Shown here in pieces: positions 56,296-63,436 of a DNA stretch of 64,000 nt; position 1 is the first letter of the stretch; each line of letters opens with the position of its first letter. The stretch spans positions 7,545,404 to 7,609,403 of the forward strand of contig NZ_CP042914.1 in NCBI RefSeq assembly GCF_008065135.1, written 5' to 3'. The position numbers and the translations under genes were made by a program. The notes beneath the pieces were generated by a model. It ran no database searches. It was given only the letters and a program-made list of their open reading frames with translations, and was not told the origin of the DNA. This DNA is from Roseimaritima ulvae. GTDB taxonomy: Bacteria; Planctomycetota; Planctomycetia; Pirellulales; Pirellulaceae.

Positions 56296-56634
56296 TCAAT
56301 TCTTTGTGTAATATTATGGGGCAGGTGGCACGCGCGGATGGTGTTGCCATCACCGAACAGCCAGCCCACGGCGAGTAGAACGGTGTCTTTCGGATTTTAG
56401 GGTACACTTTGTTTTCCCTTGTCGCCACGGACTTCTCCTTTGTGGTGTCCCGATATTTCAACTTTGTCCAATTGAGCGTCCGCCCCCTCTCAGAACCGGA
56501 CGTGTGGCGTTATCGCACCTGGCTCCCAACCGACACCATTACTTCGGCCTCTCCATCGCGATCAAGCCCGTGATCCGGTCAGGCTGCGACAACGGATAAC
56601 GCTCTAAATCCGTGTAACCGTCCACCAGGGCCAG
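56296..56634. other. Gene-free segment with mobile-element scars
   Basis: Contains the domain V-like sequence at 56493-56525 and a phrase GTGTAACCGTCCACCAGGG (56611-56629) that may be the end of the IS66 element whose transposase remnant follows. No gene is supported. Confidence 0.5.
56493..56525 (-). ncRNA. Degenerate group II intron domain V-like hairpin
   Basis: On the - strand the sequence begins GAGCC and ends GGTTC, with the typical following text TGAGAGGGGGCGG. The order matches group II intron domain V (AGC triad near the 5' side), but the middle pairs (GGTGCG with CGCCACACG) are imperfect. No reverse transcriptase gene is present. Most likely the 3' scar of a decayed intron. Confidence 0.4.
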
Positions 56635-56940
56635 TTAGCGGCGTCTGGTTGACTTTTTGAGTAGGCGGCGACGAGCACGGCGAGTTCGCTTGCGGTCGGC
56701 TGCCTGCCGGCGTTCGTCCTGGCGATATTGTCGTATCGATTCGGGATGCGCTGCCTTCCAAGCGTGCGGCGCTAACTCCGACCAGTCGGTTTCTCCCGCC
56801 AGCGCTCGACGCAATACATCGCCTAAGTAGGCTCGCACGTCCAGGTCGTTGCGGATGGCACTGCCGATGATCGTCAACAAGTTCGCCGCGCGCTCAGCCG
56901 TCACGGAAAGCCGCCAACCGCAACCTTCAGGACGGGCAAG
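56635..56940 (-). pseudogene. IS66-family transposase, C-terminal remnant
   Basis: The frame encodes the C-terminal end of an IS66 TnpC transposase: ERAANLLTIIGSAIRNDLDV, RAYLGDVLRRALAG, then a basic tail RRARRRLL. The catalytic DDE portion is missing upstream, where the frame runs only a few residues further before losing similarity. This is a truncated, inactive copy. Confidence 0.75.
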
Positions 56941-57108
56941 AACAACTCGGATCGCTACGTAGGCGCCTTAAATCGTGCCACGGTGGCGTTTGAATACGTG
57001 CCAGAGACTGTCGCGACATAGCCGTATCGCCCAGCGAAGTTGTCATGGGGGCATCAAATTAACTGACTTCACGTGCTCACACTGAATGGCCCCTCCAATC
57101 TGATTCTT

Positions 57109-57633
57109 TCAACCGATTGCCCTGGCTTTCGCCTTCGTCTTGATATGGTTCCAAGGGGTGGGGTAGTTTGCGATTATCGCATCCTCGAGAGACAAAGAAA
57201 CATTCAATGACTGTCCGTCCGGCCGCGTGATTGTTGGTTGTGGGCAAATATAGAGTTCTGGACTACGCCCGTCCCGCAACATGGCATCAATTCCGCAATC
57301 CGCTTGATATGAATGCTCGATCTGAAACGTATTCCGCAGCTGCCTGTTCAATCCCCAACGGGCGCGGATCGAGCATCGTGACTGGTCCTTCCGACCAAAG
57401 TAGCCCACATACCAGACTTGGTCGCAGAACACGATGTAGGTAGATTCGTTCACATCGATTAAAGACTCATTTGAGACTTCCAAGCGTACGCGCCAGTCGA
57501 CCTCTACTTTTTCATCAAGTATGGTGACGACGTAATTGTCTCCAACCGTCCAGCGATTAAATAGCCGACGGTTTTCGTGTTCCCCTAAGTAAAACCTGCC
57601 AATTAGATCGAATTCAAATCCGAGAATATTCAC
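57109..57633 (-). CDS. Hypothetical protein
   Basis: A 174-residue protein starting with a GTG at 57633 preceded by GAGGGA. It has many aromatic and charged residues (RFYLGEHENRRLFNRWTVGD, DQVWYVGYFGRKDQSRC) and no signal peptide. No family is recognised. It lies 50 nt from the possible IS66 boundary region and is on the same strand as the small genes that follow. Confidence 0.55.
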   Translation of the reverse strand: MNILGFEFDLIGRFYLGEHENRRLFNRWTVGDNYVVTILDEKVEVDWRVRLEVSNESLIDVNESTYIVFCDQVWYVGYFGRKDQSRCSIRARWGLNRQLRNTFQIEHSYQADCGIDAMLRDGRSPELYICPQPTITRPDGQSLNVSLSLEDAIIANYPTPWNHIKTKAKARAIG

Positions 57634-57803
57634 AAATCCCTCACATTGGTAACTCTTGGGTAAGAAAACGGCAATGGCTCATGATCACGTCGCAATTTAT
57701 GGAACAGTTGGAGGTTACAATCTTTTCCGAATTACATTGCACCGCCGCTACATCCGAACTTTCTGTTAAATGCCGGTATAGCAAGCGTTTCACTACGACT
57801 ATG

Positions 57804-58031
57804 TCAGCGACCGGCGATTTTCTGCTGTATGCGACTAATCTCGGCGTGGAAGCCGCGCACGTCCTCAGCTGACTGGCACAAGGGGCGTTCGAGAAGCGAC
57901 TCAAAATCCCGTTCGAGTTGCTCCCGTAGCGGCGTAGGGCACCGCCGAATCCCTGGCGGCAGTAGGTTACTAGCTTGCTCACGTGCAAGCATATCCGCCG
58001 CTGTGGGCGATAGATCGAATTCAGTCATTAG
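57804..58031 (-). CDS. Small hypothetical protein
   Basis: A 75-residue frame beginning MTEFDLSPTAADMLAREQ. It has a plausible amphipathic helical composition (REQLERDFESLLERPL) and ends QQKIAGR. There is no clear ribosome-binding site and no known family, so it may not be a real gene. Confidence 0.35.
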   Translation of the reverse strand, partial: LMTEFDLSPTAADMLAREQASNLLPPGIRRCPTPLREQLERDFESLLERPLCQSAEDVRGFHAEISRIQQKIAGR

Positions 58032-58175
58032 ATCGCATTCGTTGTGAGTACGGTGGCTCAAAGCATAACGGAAAAATGCAACACACTGGAGGCACGCCTT
58101 CATGGACGTGGACTCCGATTGGGAACACTCGAGCAACTCGATTAGCAGCGTACTCAGTCGAACCCTTACCGTCAC

Positions 58176-58522
58176 CGAGCGCGGACAGACGACAATCTAT
58201 TTGCGAGCCGGGGTTTCAAGAGGTGGGTGGCACGAATGGCACGGGCATAAGCGTTGGAGTCCAGGCTTTAGCCGATCTACGCACAATCGAAATCGCCTAA
58301 GGGCTACACTCCAACCACTACGCCGACTGATGAGCACTAAGCCCGTACCATTCGTGGGTGGCACCTTTTGGGAGCCTTTCGGACCCAAGGTGCGTCCGCA
58401 TGAAAAAAAAGGGACGAGGGTCTTTTGCAGTGATAGCATGCTGAACGGCGAATGCCCCTTATCCCGATTTCCTGTATAGAATTTGAGGTGCTGATGTTCG
58501 CGATATAGTACTTCGTGAACAT
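58176..58522. repeat. Intergenic region with MITE-like inverted repeat
   Basis: The element at 58222-58365 is bounded by GGTGGGTGGCACGAATGGCA and its imperfect complement around 58341-58365 (GCCCGTACCATTCGTGGGTG). The arms also share GTTGGAGTC/ACTCCAAC and TTTAGCC/GGGCTA further in. No coding content. This resembles a small non-autonomous mobile element common in planctomycetes. Confidence 0.65.
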
Positions 58523-58864
58523 CTATCGCAGGTATTGCGTTGGGTGACTGGAGACATTCCGCAAGACACGCCTGAGCGATTTAGAGTAAGTCCATTCGTC
58601 AGGGTCAAACCTCCCGGCTTTTGCTTTGAGTTCGCGGTACATCTCAGAAACCAGTTTTTGAATCTCCGTCCATTGAGTTGAGGTCAATGCCTCGCGAGCA
58701 ATTTGCTCAGCCTCTCCGGTCGCGTTATGCAGCTTGTACTTGTCCTCCGCCGTTAGCCGGTCTTTGCTGTCAAAGCGGAGTGTCCGTTCGGTATCAACCA
58801 GAAGCTGGAAAGCCTTTCCGAGTTGGGATACGATACGATCAAAATTTTCCGGTGAACTATTCAT
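58523..58864 (-). CDS. Small helical hypothetical protein
   Basis: A 113-residue protein starting MNSSPENFDRIVSQLGKAFQ at 58864. The sequence is rich in charged helix-forming residues and ends SKSLRRVLRNVSSHPTQYLR. No family is recognised. Upstream in-frame text to 59029 looks non-coding, so this internal ATG is preferred. Confidence 0.55.
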   Translation of the reverse strand: MNSSPENFDRIVSQLGKAFQLLVDTERTLRFDSKDRLTAEDKYKLHNATGEAEQIAREALTSTQWTEIQKLVSEMYRELKAKAGRFDPDEWTYSKSLRRVLRNVSSHPTQYLR

Positions 58865-59032
58865 TGCGTGTCGCGAAATTGGGTCGTGCTGATTTGATCC
58901 AGTACGCATCAGCGGGGATGAATAAAACACTTGCATGTAGACACAAAAATGGTCCACCCGTAATTCGTTGCCTACGCTGGTTTTGCACTTTCCAGCAGAA
59001 TATAGAATAATCCTAGTTGAAATCAACAAGCG

Positions 59033-59551
59033 TCAATTCTGATTGCCAGTCATGATCGCATACGCAACGAAAGCAATAATAGTGAGAACAAAAACAGCCC
59101 AAACTACCTTGTAGAACCTTCCGAAAAATGCTGCTCCACCTAGGCTAGAAAGTACATACCATCTGAATTCCGTTTCATCAGGTAACGCATTTGCCACACA
59201 CCCGAAAGTAATAACGAACCCAATAATGGCGGCGATCCATGACCATTCCGTGGTGCTGCTGGTAGTGGGGCGTGAACGCGACGGTTTTCGTGTGGGGCTA
59301 GTTGGGTTTGGTTTCGAAACCGAAGGACTTGCAATCTTCCCTTTTCCGCGACAGTGACCACAGTCAACCCAGGTTGAAGTTGACGTGCTACCCGACCCAC
59401 CGCATCTAGGACACATCAGAGTCTGATGCCCATATCCTTCATACGCAGCCACGCCACCAGAAAGAGTCCGACTTCCGCGACACGTTGCACAGATTGAGCT
59501 GCTTTTTTCATAGTGCCCCTTGTTTCCGCAGCAAGTTGGGCAAGTTTGCAT
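59033..59551 (-). CDS. Membrane protein with DnaJ-type zinc-finger repeats
   Basis: A 172-residue protein. The N-terminal 80 residues contain CxxCxGxG-style elements (CPTCCGNKG, CATCRGSR, CPRCGGSG, CGHCRGKG), like the central zinc-binding region of DnaJ. A Ser/Pro/Thr linker and then hydrophobic segments follow (WSWIAAIIGFVITFGCVANA and VVWAVFVLTIIAFVAYAIM), indicating a membrane anchor. The J domain is absent. Role unknown; possibly a membrane-bound zinc-finger adaptor. Confidence 0.7.
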   Translation of the reverse strand: MQTCPTCCGNKGHYEKSSSICATCRGSRTLSGGVAAYEGYGHQTLMCPRCGGSGSTSTSTWVDCGHCRGKGKIASPSVSKPNPTSPTRKPSRSRPTTSSTTEWSWIAAIIGFVITFGCVANALPDETEFRWYVLSSLGGAAFFGRFYKVVWAVFVLTIIAFVAYAIMTGNQN

Positions 59552-59727
59552 TGAATTGGTTTTGGGTTAACAGGGCAATGTTGTAATGCCGCGATTTATG
59601 TTCAATATTACAGCTGGCAACACGGTCGCACAGCGTGCAGAACGATAGACATCACCGGGGACGGGGAAAGACTCGCGAGCATACGAGAAAGCCTCCCACC
59701 CGTCCTTCGGTGCAGTCATGTTTACCG

Positions 59728-60138
59728 TTACGTCTTGATGCATTCGTGTTGGCGACTGTGCCCTGTGGTTCCGAATCCACCGCACTTTTGGCGGCAATTG
59801 CGACCAGCTTTGATGTCTGGGACTTCGCGTGAAAAGGCCCATGCCGTTTCCCAGGCGTCGGGATCAGAGTCTTCGGGAACAACCTCGATTACTGACACAC
59901 GCTTTTCATGGTCGGATCGCTCAAGTGCCATCTCTCCGTCTTCGATGTCGAAGTGCTTGTGGAGCAAGCAAACGCCAAAACGTTCTTCGTAGTTGTGGCG
60001 GATGAGCACCTCTCGAAGTTCCTGAAGCACGTCGTAGTCAGCGTCCGAAATCGGGTCGAGCTCTTCGATCTGGTTTAGGCGTGTCCACTGGACGGTTTCC
60101 AGTTTCAGTCGTTCCGTGGGTTCTACGTTCGCAGTCAT
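59728..60138 (-). CDS. Hypothetical protein
   Basis: A 136-residue protein starting MTANVEPTERLKLETVQWTR at 60138, where GAGG lies 6 nt upstream. It contains HKHFDIEDGEMALERSDHEK, a histidine- and acid-rich segment. No family is recognised. It is the last - strand gene before the + strand mobile module. Confidence 0.55.
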   Translation of the reverse strand: MTANVEPTERLKLETVQWTRLNQIEELDPISDADYDVLQELREVLIRHNYEERFGVCLLHKHFDIEDGEMALERSDHEKRVSVIEVVPEDSDPDAWETAWAFSREVPDIKAGRNCRQKCGGFGTTGHSRQHECIKT

Positions 60139-60739
60139 AGTCGTCCTCGTGTGAAGGGGAAAAACAGAACCGAGCAATACTACCAATATGTCATCGCTGT
60201 TTTTTTAGCTGAAGAACTGGGACAGAATAAATGTTTTGGGGGTGGTTCCAGTTTCTGGCGTTGTAAACATATCTCATGTAAACGACTTATACTCACCGGT
60301 TGCGATCCTGCGCTCACCGAGACACCCTCCGCAGCGGGGGTATTATTGCCGCTCAAATCCATGATTGCAAGCTTCACTACCACATATTTTCCGTCAATGG
60401 TCTGAGTTTTACTTTCATGCCGGTTCGAACTCTTTGGACGGACTGCGGGATGCTCCCAATACTGCGCACGCCCCTTTAGGGAAGACGCTAGCCAAGCCTC
60501 ACGCGGTGATTTTCCTCTCTATCAAAGTTTCGACATTGTGGGGCCTAGAGATTGGGGGATTTATGCTGGCCATTGCCGGCTCGGAAACGTCACCAAGCGT
60601 GCCCCGATCGCGGTTCAATATGTGCCAACGCCCGCCGCGCCGCACTAGCAAGAAAATCCCGAAATTTTTTCTCCGGGAATGCTCAATGCCGGTGTTTACC
60701 GGCATTTCTGCTGCGCTGTTGTCGTCGGAAAAAGCGTCT
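60139..60739. other. Gene-free segment before the mobile module
   Basis: No gene is supported. A 9-bp hairpin AATGCCGGT/ACCGGCATT with a GTTT loop lies at 60685-60706; no U-run follows, so its role is uncertain. Confidence 0.45.
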
Positions 60740-60806
60740 CGCTGACCTTCACTCGGGCAAATCGGTCGACGATGGTTTGAGTGTCAGACACGACTGACGC
60801 AAACCA
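60740..60806 (+). promoter_or_regulatory. Repeated structured leader, copy 1
   Basis: A 67-nt stretch that recurs, ungapped and about 80 percent identical, at 62392-62458 upstream of a second gene. It begins CGCTGACCTTCACTCGG and ends ACTGACGCAAAC. A hairpin TGTCAG/CTGACG is preserved in both copies, with a U-G pair here and a C-G pair in the other. It may be a shared regulatory RNA or protein-binding site. Confidence 0.6.
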
Positions 60807-60814
60807 AGAAAAGA

Positions 60815-60844
60815 GACCGACAGCGATTGCAGTCGCTGTCGGTC
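60815..60844 (+). promoter_or_regulatory. 12-bp perfect hairpin upstream of AAA+ gene
   Basis: GACCGACAGCGA and TCGCTGTCGGTC form a perfect 12-bp stem with a TTGCAG loop, 36 nt before the ATG at 60880. No U-run follows, so an operator or mRNA structure is more likely than a terminator. Confidence 0.7.
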
Positions 60845-60879
60845 ATGCCCAAAAACGCACCCAACAACAGGAACCATTC

Positions 60880-62001
60880 ATGAACGACATCATGCTACCG
60901 ACGAACCCCGAAAACGTCAACGAAACCGAAGTCCTCTGCCAAGGTCGTCGTCCCGGCGATACCGGCTACGGAACGTCTCGCTATCGTGCAAAGTGCCCCG
61001 CCTGCAAACAGATGATCGAACAGGGCGACAAGATCGAAATCTACTCCCGCCCCGGCAAACGCAATCGCTGGAAGCATGCGGATTGCACGTCGGCCGGGAA
61101 ACCGAATCGACCAACTCAAGCGGCAACCGCATCGCCGACGGATTCGGATGTATCCGACGCGTTGATCGCCGACCTGGTGAAGCGAATCACCGAACTGGAA
61201 AACCAGCCCACCGCAGAGACGATTGAAATCCGCCAGCCTGATGACCGCGTGATCCGCATCGAAGGCAAAACCCACAGCGTTTTCCCCCGCGTCCTGCAAC
61301 TGGCCGCCGCCCGCAAACCTGTATTCTTGCCCGGCCCGTCGGGCTGCGGAAAAAGTCATCTCGGCGGCCAAGTCGCCGAAGCGCTCGAGCTGCGGTTTGC
61401 GTCGATCAGCTGCTCGGCCGGGATGAGCGAAGCCCAGCTGCTCGGCCGGCTGGTTCCACGCGGTGAGAAAGGACAATTTCAGTTTGTCGGTACCGAGTTC
61501 CTGGATTGCTTCGAAAACGGCGGCGTGTTCCTGTTCGATGAAATCGACGCCGCCGATCCCAACGTCCTGCTCGTGATCAACGCGGCATTGGCAAACGGTT
61601 TCGTCACCGTCGCGAATCGTCCCGAGAATCCAACTGCTAAACGCCACCCCGACTTCGTTTGCATTGCGGCGGCGAACACTTTCGGCCGCGGTGCCGATCG
61701 CCTCTACGTGGGACGCAACGAATTGGACGATGCGACGCTTGACCGCTTTCGAATCGGCACCGTTCCCATGGAGTACGACGCCGACGTGGAAGCGGCCCTC
61801 TGCCCTGATGATCTGCTTCGCAACCGTCTGCTGAAGTACCGGGAACGTGTGATCGAATCGCGACTGGAACGGACGATCAGCAGCCGGTTCATGCGAGACG
61901 CTTACGAGATGCAGACACTCTACGATTGGTCGCTTGACGACATCGACAACCAGTTGTTCGCCGGCTGGTCCGACGATGAGCGTCAGCGCGTGACCGGCTA
62001 A
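60880..62001 (+). CDS. CobS/MoxR-type AAA+ ATPase with zinc finger
   Basis: A 373-residue protein. An N-terminal zinc-finger-like segment CPAC...HADC (residues about 42-70) precedes a MoxR/CobS-type AAA+ core with Walker A GPSGCGKS (152-159), Walker B FLFDEID (Asp220, Glu221) and AAANTFGRG sensor text. The ATG at 60880 has ACAGGAAC upstream; the open frame extends back to 60781, but through the leader and hairpin, so that is not the start. Such ATPases in plasmids and phages usually work with a von Willebrand-type partner; none is visible here. Its stop lies two bases before the hammerhead ribozyme. Confidence 0.85.
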   Translation: MNDIMLPTNPENVNETEVLCQGRRPGDTGYGTSRYRAKCPACKQMIEQGDKIEIYSRPGKRNRWKHADCTSAGKPNRPTQAATASPTDSDVSDALIADLVKRITELENQPTAETIEIRQPDDRVIRIEGKTHSVFPRVLQLAAARKPVFLPGPSGCGKSHLGGQVAEALELRFASISCSAGMSEAQLLGRLVPRGEKGQFQFVGTEFLDCFENGGVFLFDEIDAADPNVLLVINAALANGFVTVANRPENPTAKRHPDFVCIAAANTFGRGADRLYVGRNELDDATLDRFRIGTVPMEYDADVEAALCPDDLLRNRLLKYRERVIESRLERTISSRFMRDAYEMQTLYDWSLDDIDNQLFAGWSDDERQRVTG

Positions 62002-62002
62002 C

Positions 62003-62070
62003 CCGGTAGCCAAGCCCACTGACGAGCTGGTGAGACACCAGCGAAACGCCTCGGGCGTCTGGGTACGGTT
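62003..62070 (+). ncRNA. Hammerhead ribozyme (type I)
   Basis: All invariant core elements are present. CTGACGA lies at 62019-62025, stem II is GCTGGTG/CACCAGC (7 bp, AGA loop, 62026-62042), GAAA is at 62043-62046, and stem III is CGCC/GGCG with a TCG loop plus the A46-T58 closing pair. The cleavage triplet GTC ends at 62059. Stem I pairs CCCA (62015-62018) with TGGG (62060-62063), continues through a G-U pair and an internal loop, and resumes with CC/GG, leaving its ends open. Cleavage would fall after C62059, separating the AAA+ mRNA from the downstream genes. Confidence 0.85.
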
Positions 62071-62102
62071 TCTATTCAATCAATCGAGATTCGGAGCAAG
62101 CG

Positions 62103-62360
62103 ATGAGGAATGAAGAAGCGACGGCCGGCGACCAGCTGGGGCTGTTCGGCGATGCCACTGCGAAACCACGCAAGCTTGCAACTTTTGGAAACGGCCAGGC
62201 CATCCAACGCCCACTGCTCGACGGATTGGACGCATTGCCCGGACAGATGAGCCTGATCGATGAGGCCGGGGCACCCGAATCGATGGTATACGAATCCGTG
62301 CAATCGACACCGAAAAAAAGTTTCGACGCATCGGCAAACGCTGGCAATTGCCGGTTGTGA
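62103..62360 (+). CDS. Small hypothetical protein of mobile module
   Basis: An 85-residue protein starting MRNEEATAGDQLGLFGDATA with a preceding GGAGCAAGCG ribosome-binding site. It contains DGLDALPGQMSLIDE. Acidic and without a known domain. The D-Q-L-x-L-F phrase near its N-terminus resembles the QLxLF-type clamp-binding peptide that recruits proteins to the replication sliding clamp, which is a suggestion only. Confidence 0.6.
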   Translation: MRNEEATAGDQLGLFGDATAKPRKLATFGNGQAIQRPLLDGLDALPGQMSLIDEAGAPESMVYESVQSTPKKSFDASANAGNCRL

Positions 62361-62391
62361 GTCCCATTACTTCCCGCGTGAAATTCCGCGC

Positions 62392-62458
62392 CGCTGACCT
62401 TCACTCGGTGAAAACGGCAGACGATAGTTCGACCGTCAGGCATCACTGACGCAAACGA
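62392..62458 (+). promoter_or_regulatory. Repeated structured leader, copy 2
   Basis: The second copy of the 67-nt element at 60740-60806, lying 29 nt before the next gene. The hairpin CGTCAG/CTGACG is retained. Differences from copy 1 are scattered substitutions without gaps. Confidence 0.6.
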
Positions 62459-62486
62459 ACGGCACGCAAACGCGAGACGAAAAACG

Positions 62487-63350
62487 ATGACCATCTCCAC
62501 CACACTGATCGAAAACAATTGGCTGATCCAAATGGACGGACTGCACGATGCCCCAGCCGTGCTCGATCGGCCGGGCAACATCTTTCGTGAAAAGTATGAG
62601 AACCGTTTGGCGAGGGCCGACAAAATGGCCGATTGGTTCGGACGCACGGACCTGACGAATTTCTCGGAGCTGATTGAAGCCATGCACCGTCCTTGGGCTT
62701 ATGGACAAAACGTTGTCGATCGGATGCATCGCGACCTCGACGGCCTGCAAATCAACAAACCGAAAAGCCATCGCCGCCGTGTCCGATTCAGCGAAGATGA
62801 TGGCGCGGAGATTTGCTACGACCGCCTTCGCTCGGGCAACCCGTTCTGGCGAACGACTCGCCGACAGCTGCGGACGTCGCTCAAACCCGTCTCGGTGCTG
62901 ATCAACATCGGTGGGAACGGTGGGCGAACTGCCGACGAACTGCTGTGGGCCGCCAGCGCGGGCATTTCGACAGTGGAAGTCCTCGAAGCCGCCGGCATCC
63001 GGGCGGAAGTGTTCGTCTGTGATGCGGTTTCACGGTGTTGGCACAACTGCACCCGTGGCGGCCTGTTTTCCATGCAAGTCAAAGCTGCCAGCGACCCGCT
63101 CGATCGCGACACGTTGATCGCTGCCACATCGCCTTGGTTCTTCCGCAACGTTTTCTTCTCGGCTCACACGCTGCCCGCCGACGACTGCAGCGAAGGACTC
63201 GGCCGGCATGCATCGCTCGAAAGCATGCCGACGCTGATCAACCGCGTTTGCTCTGACCCACGTCGGATCATCATCGAAAACTGCTACACCCGTAGCGACG
63301 CCGGCAACGCTGTTCGCAACGCCATCGGTGTTGCATCGGCCGCCGCGTAG
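62487..63350 (+). CDS. Unrecognised mobile-module protein
   Basis: A 287-residue protein starting MTISTTLIENNWLIQMDGLH. Residues from about 130 to 180 read PVSVLINIGGNGGRTADELL then AAGIRAEVFVCDAV, giving alternating strands and helices that could be a Rossmann-like or VWA-like fold. If VWA-like it could partner the CobS-type ATPase upstream. No MIDAS motif is evident. Preceded by leader copy 2. Confidence 0.6.
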   Translation: MTISTTLIENNWLIQMDGLHDAPAVLDRPGNIFREKYENRLARADKMADWFGRTDLTNFSELIEAMHRPWAYGQNVVDRMHRDLDGLQINKPKSHRRRVRFSEDDGAEICYDRLRSGNPFWRTTRRQLRTSLKPVSVLINIGGNGGRTADELLWAASAGISTVEVLEAAGIRAEVFVCDAVSRCWHNCTRGGLFSMQVKAASDPLDRDTLIAATSPWFFRNVFFSAHTLPADDCSEGLGRHASLESMPTLINRVCSDPRRIIIENCYTRSDAGNAVRNAIGVASAAA

Positions 63351-63362
63351 CTTGTCCGTTTG

Positions 63363-63404
63363 GGTGGCTCAGCGTGATCAAGACACTGAGCCACCATCTT
63401 GATC
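63363..63404 (+). promoter_or_regulatory. Interleaved palindromes upstream of ardC
   Basis: GGTGGCTCAG (63363-63372) pairs with CTGAGCCACC (63386-63395), and GATCAAGA (63376-63383) pairs with TCTTGATC (63397-63404). The arms interleave, so as RNA the two hairpins compete; as DNA they form two overlapping dyads. This lies 33-74 nt before the ardC start. Confidence 0.65.
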
Positions 63405-63436
63405 CCCAACCCCAACGCTTGAAAAGGAACCATCCT

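Noticed and set aside
58321-58345. Second hammerhead (CTGATGAG at 58326-58333)
   Set aside because: No matching stem II and no following GAAA are present in either direction.
60815-60844. Rho-independent terminator
   Set aside because: The 12-bp stem is perfect, but no T-run follows and it lies in the leader of the AAA+ gene.
60895-62079. A 394-codon - strand frame opposite the AAA+ gene
   Set aside because: The + strand carries clear Walker motifs and a ribosome-binding site; the - frame has neither.
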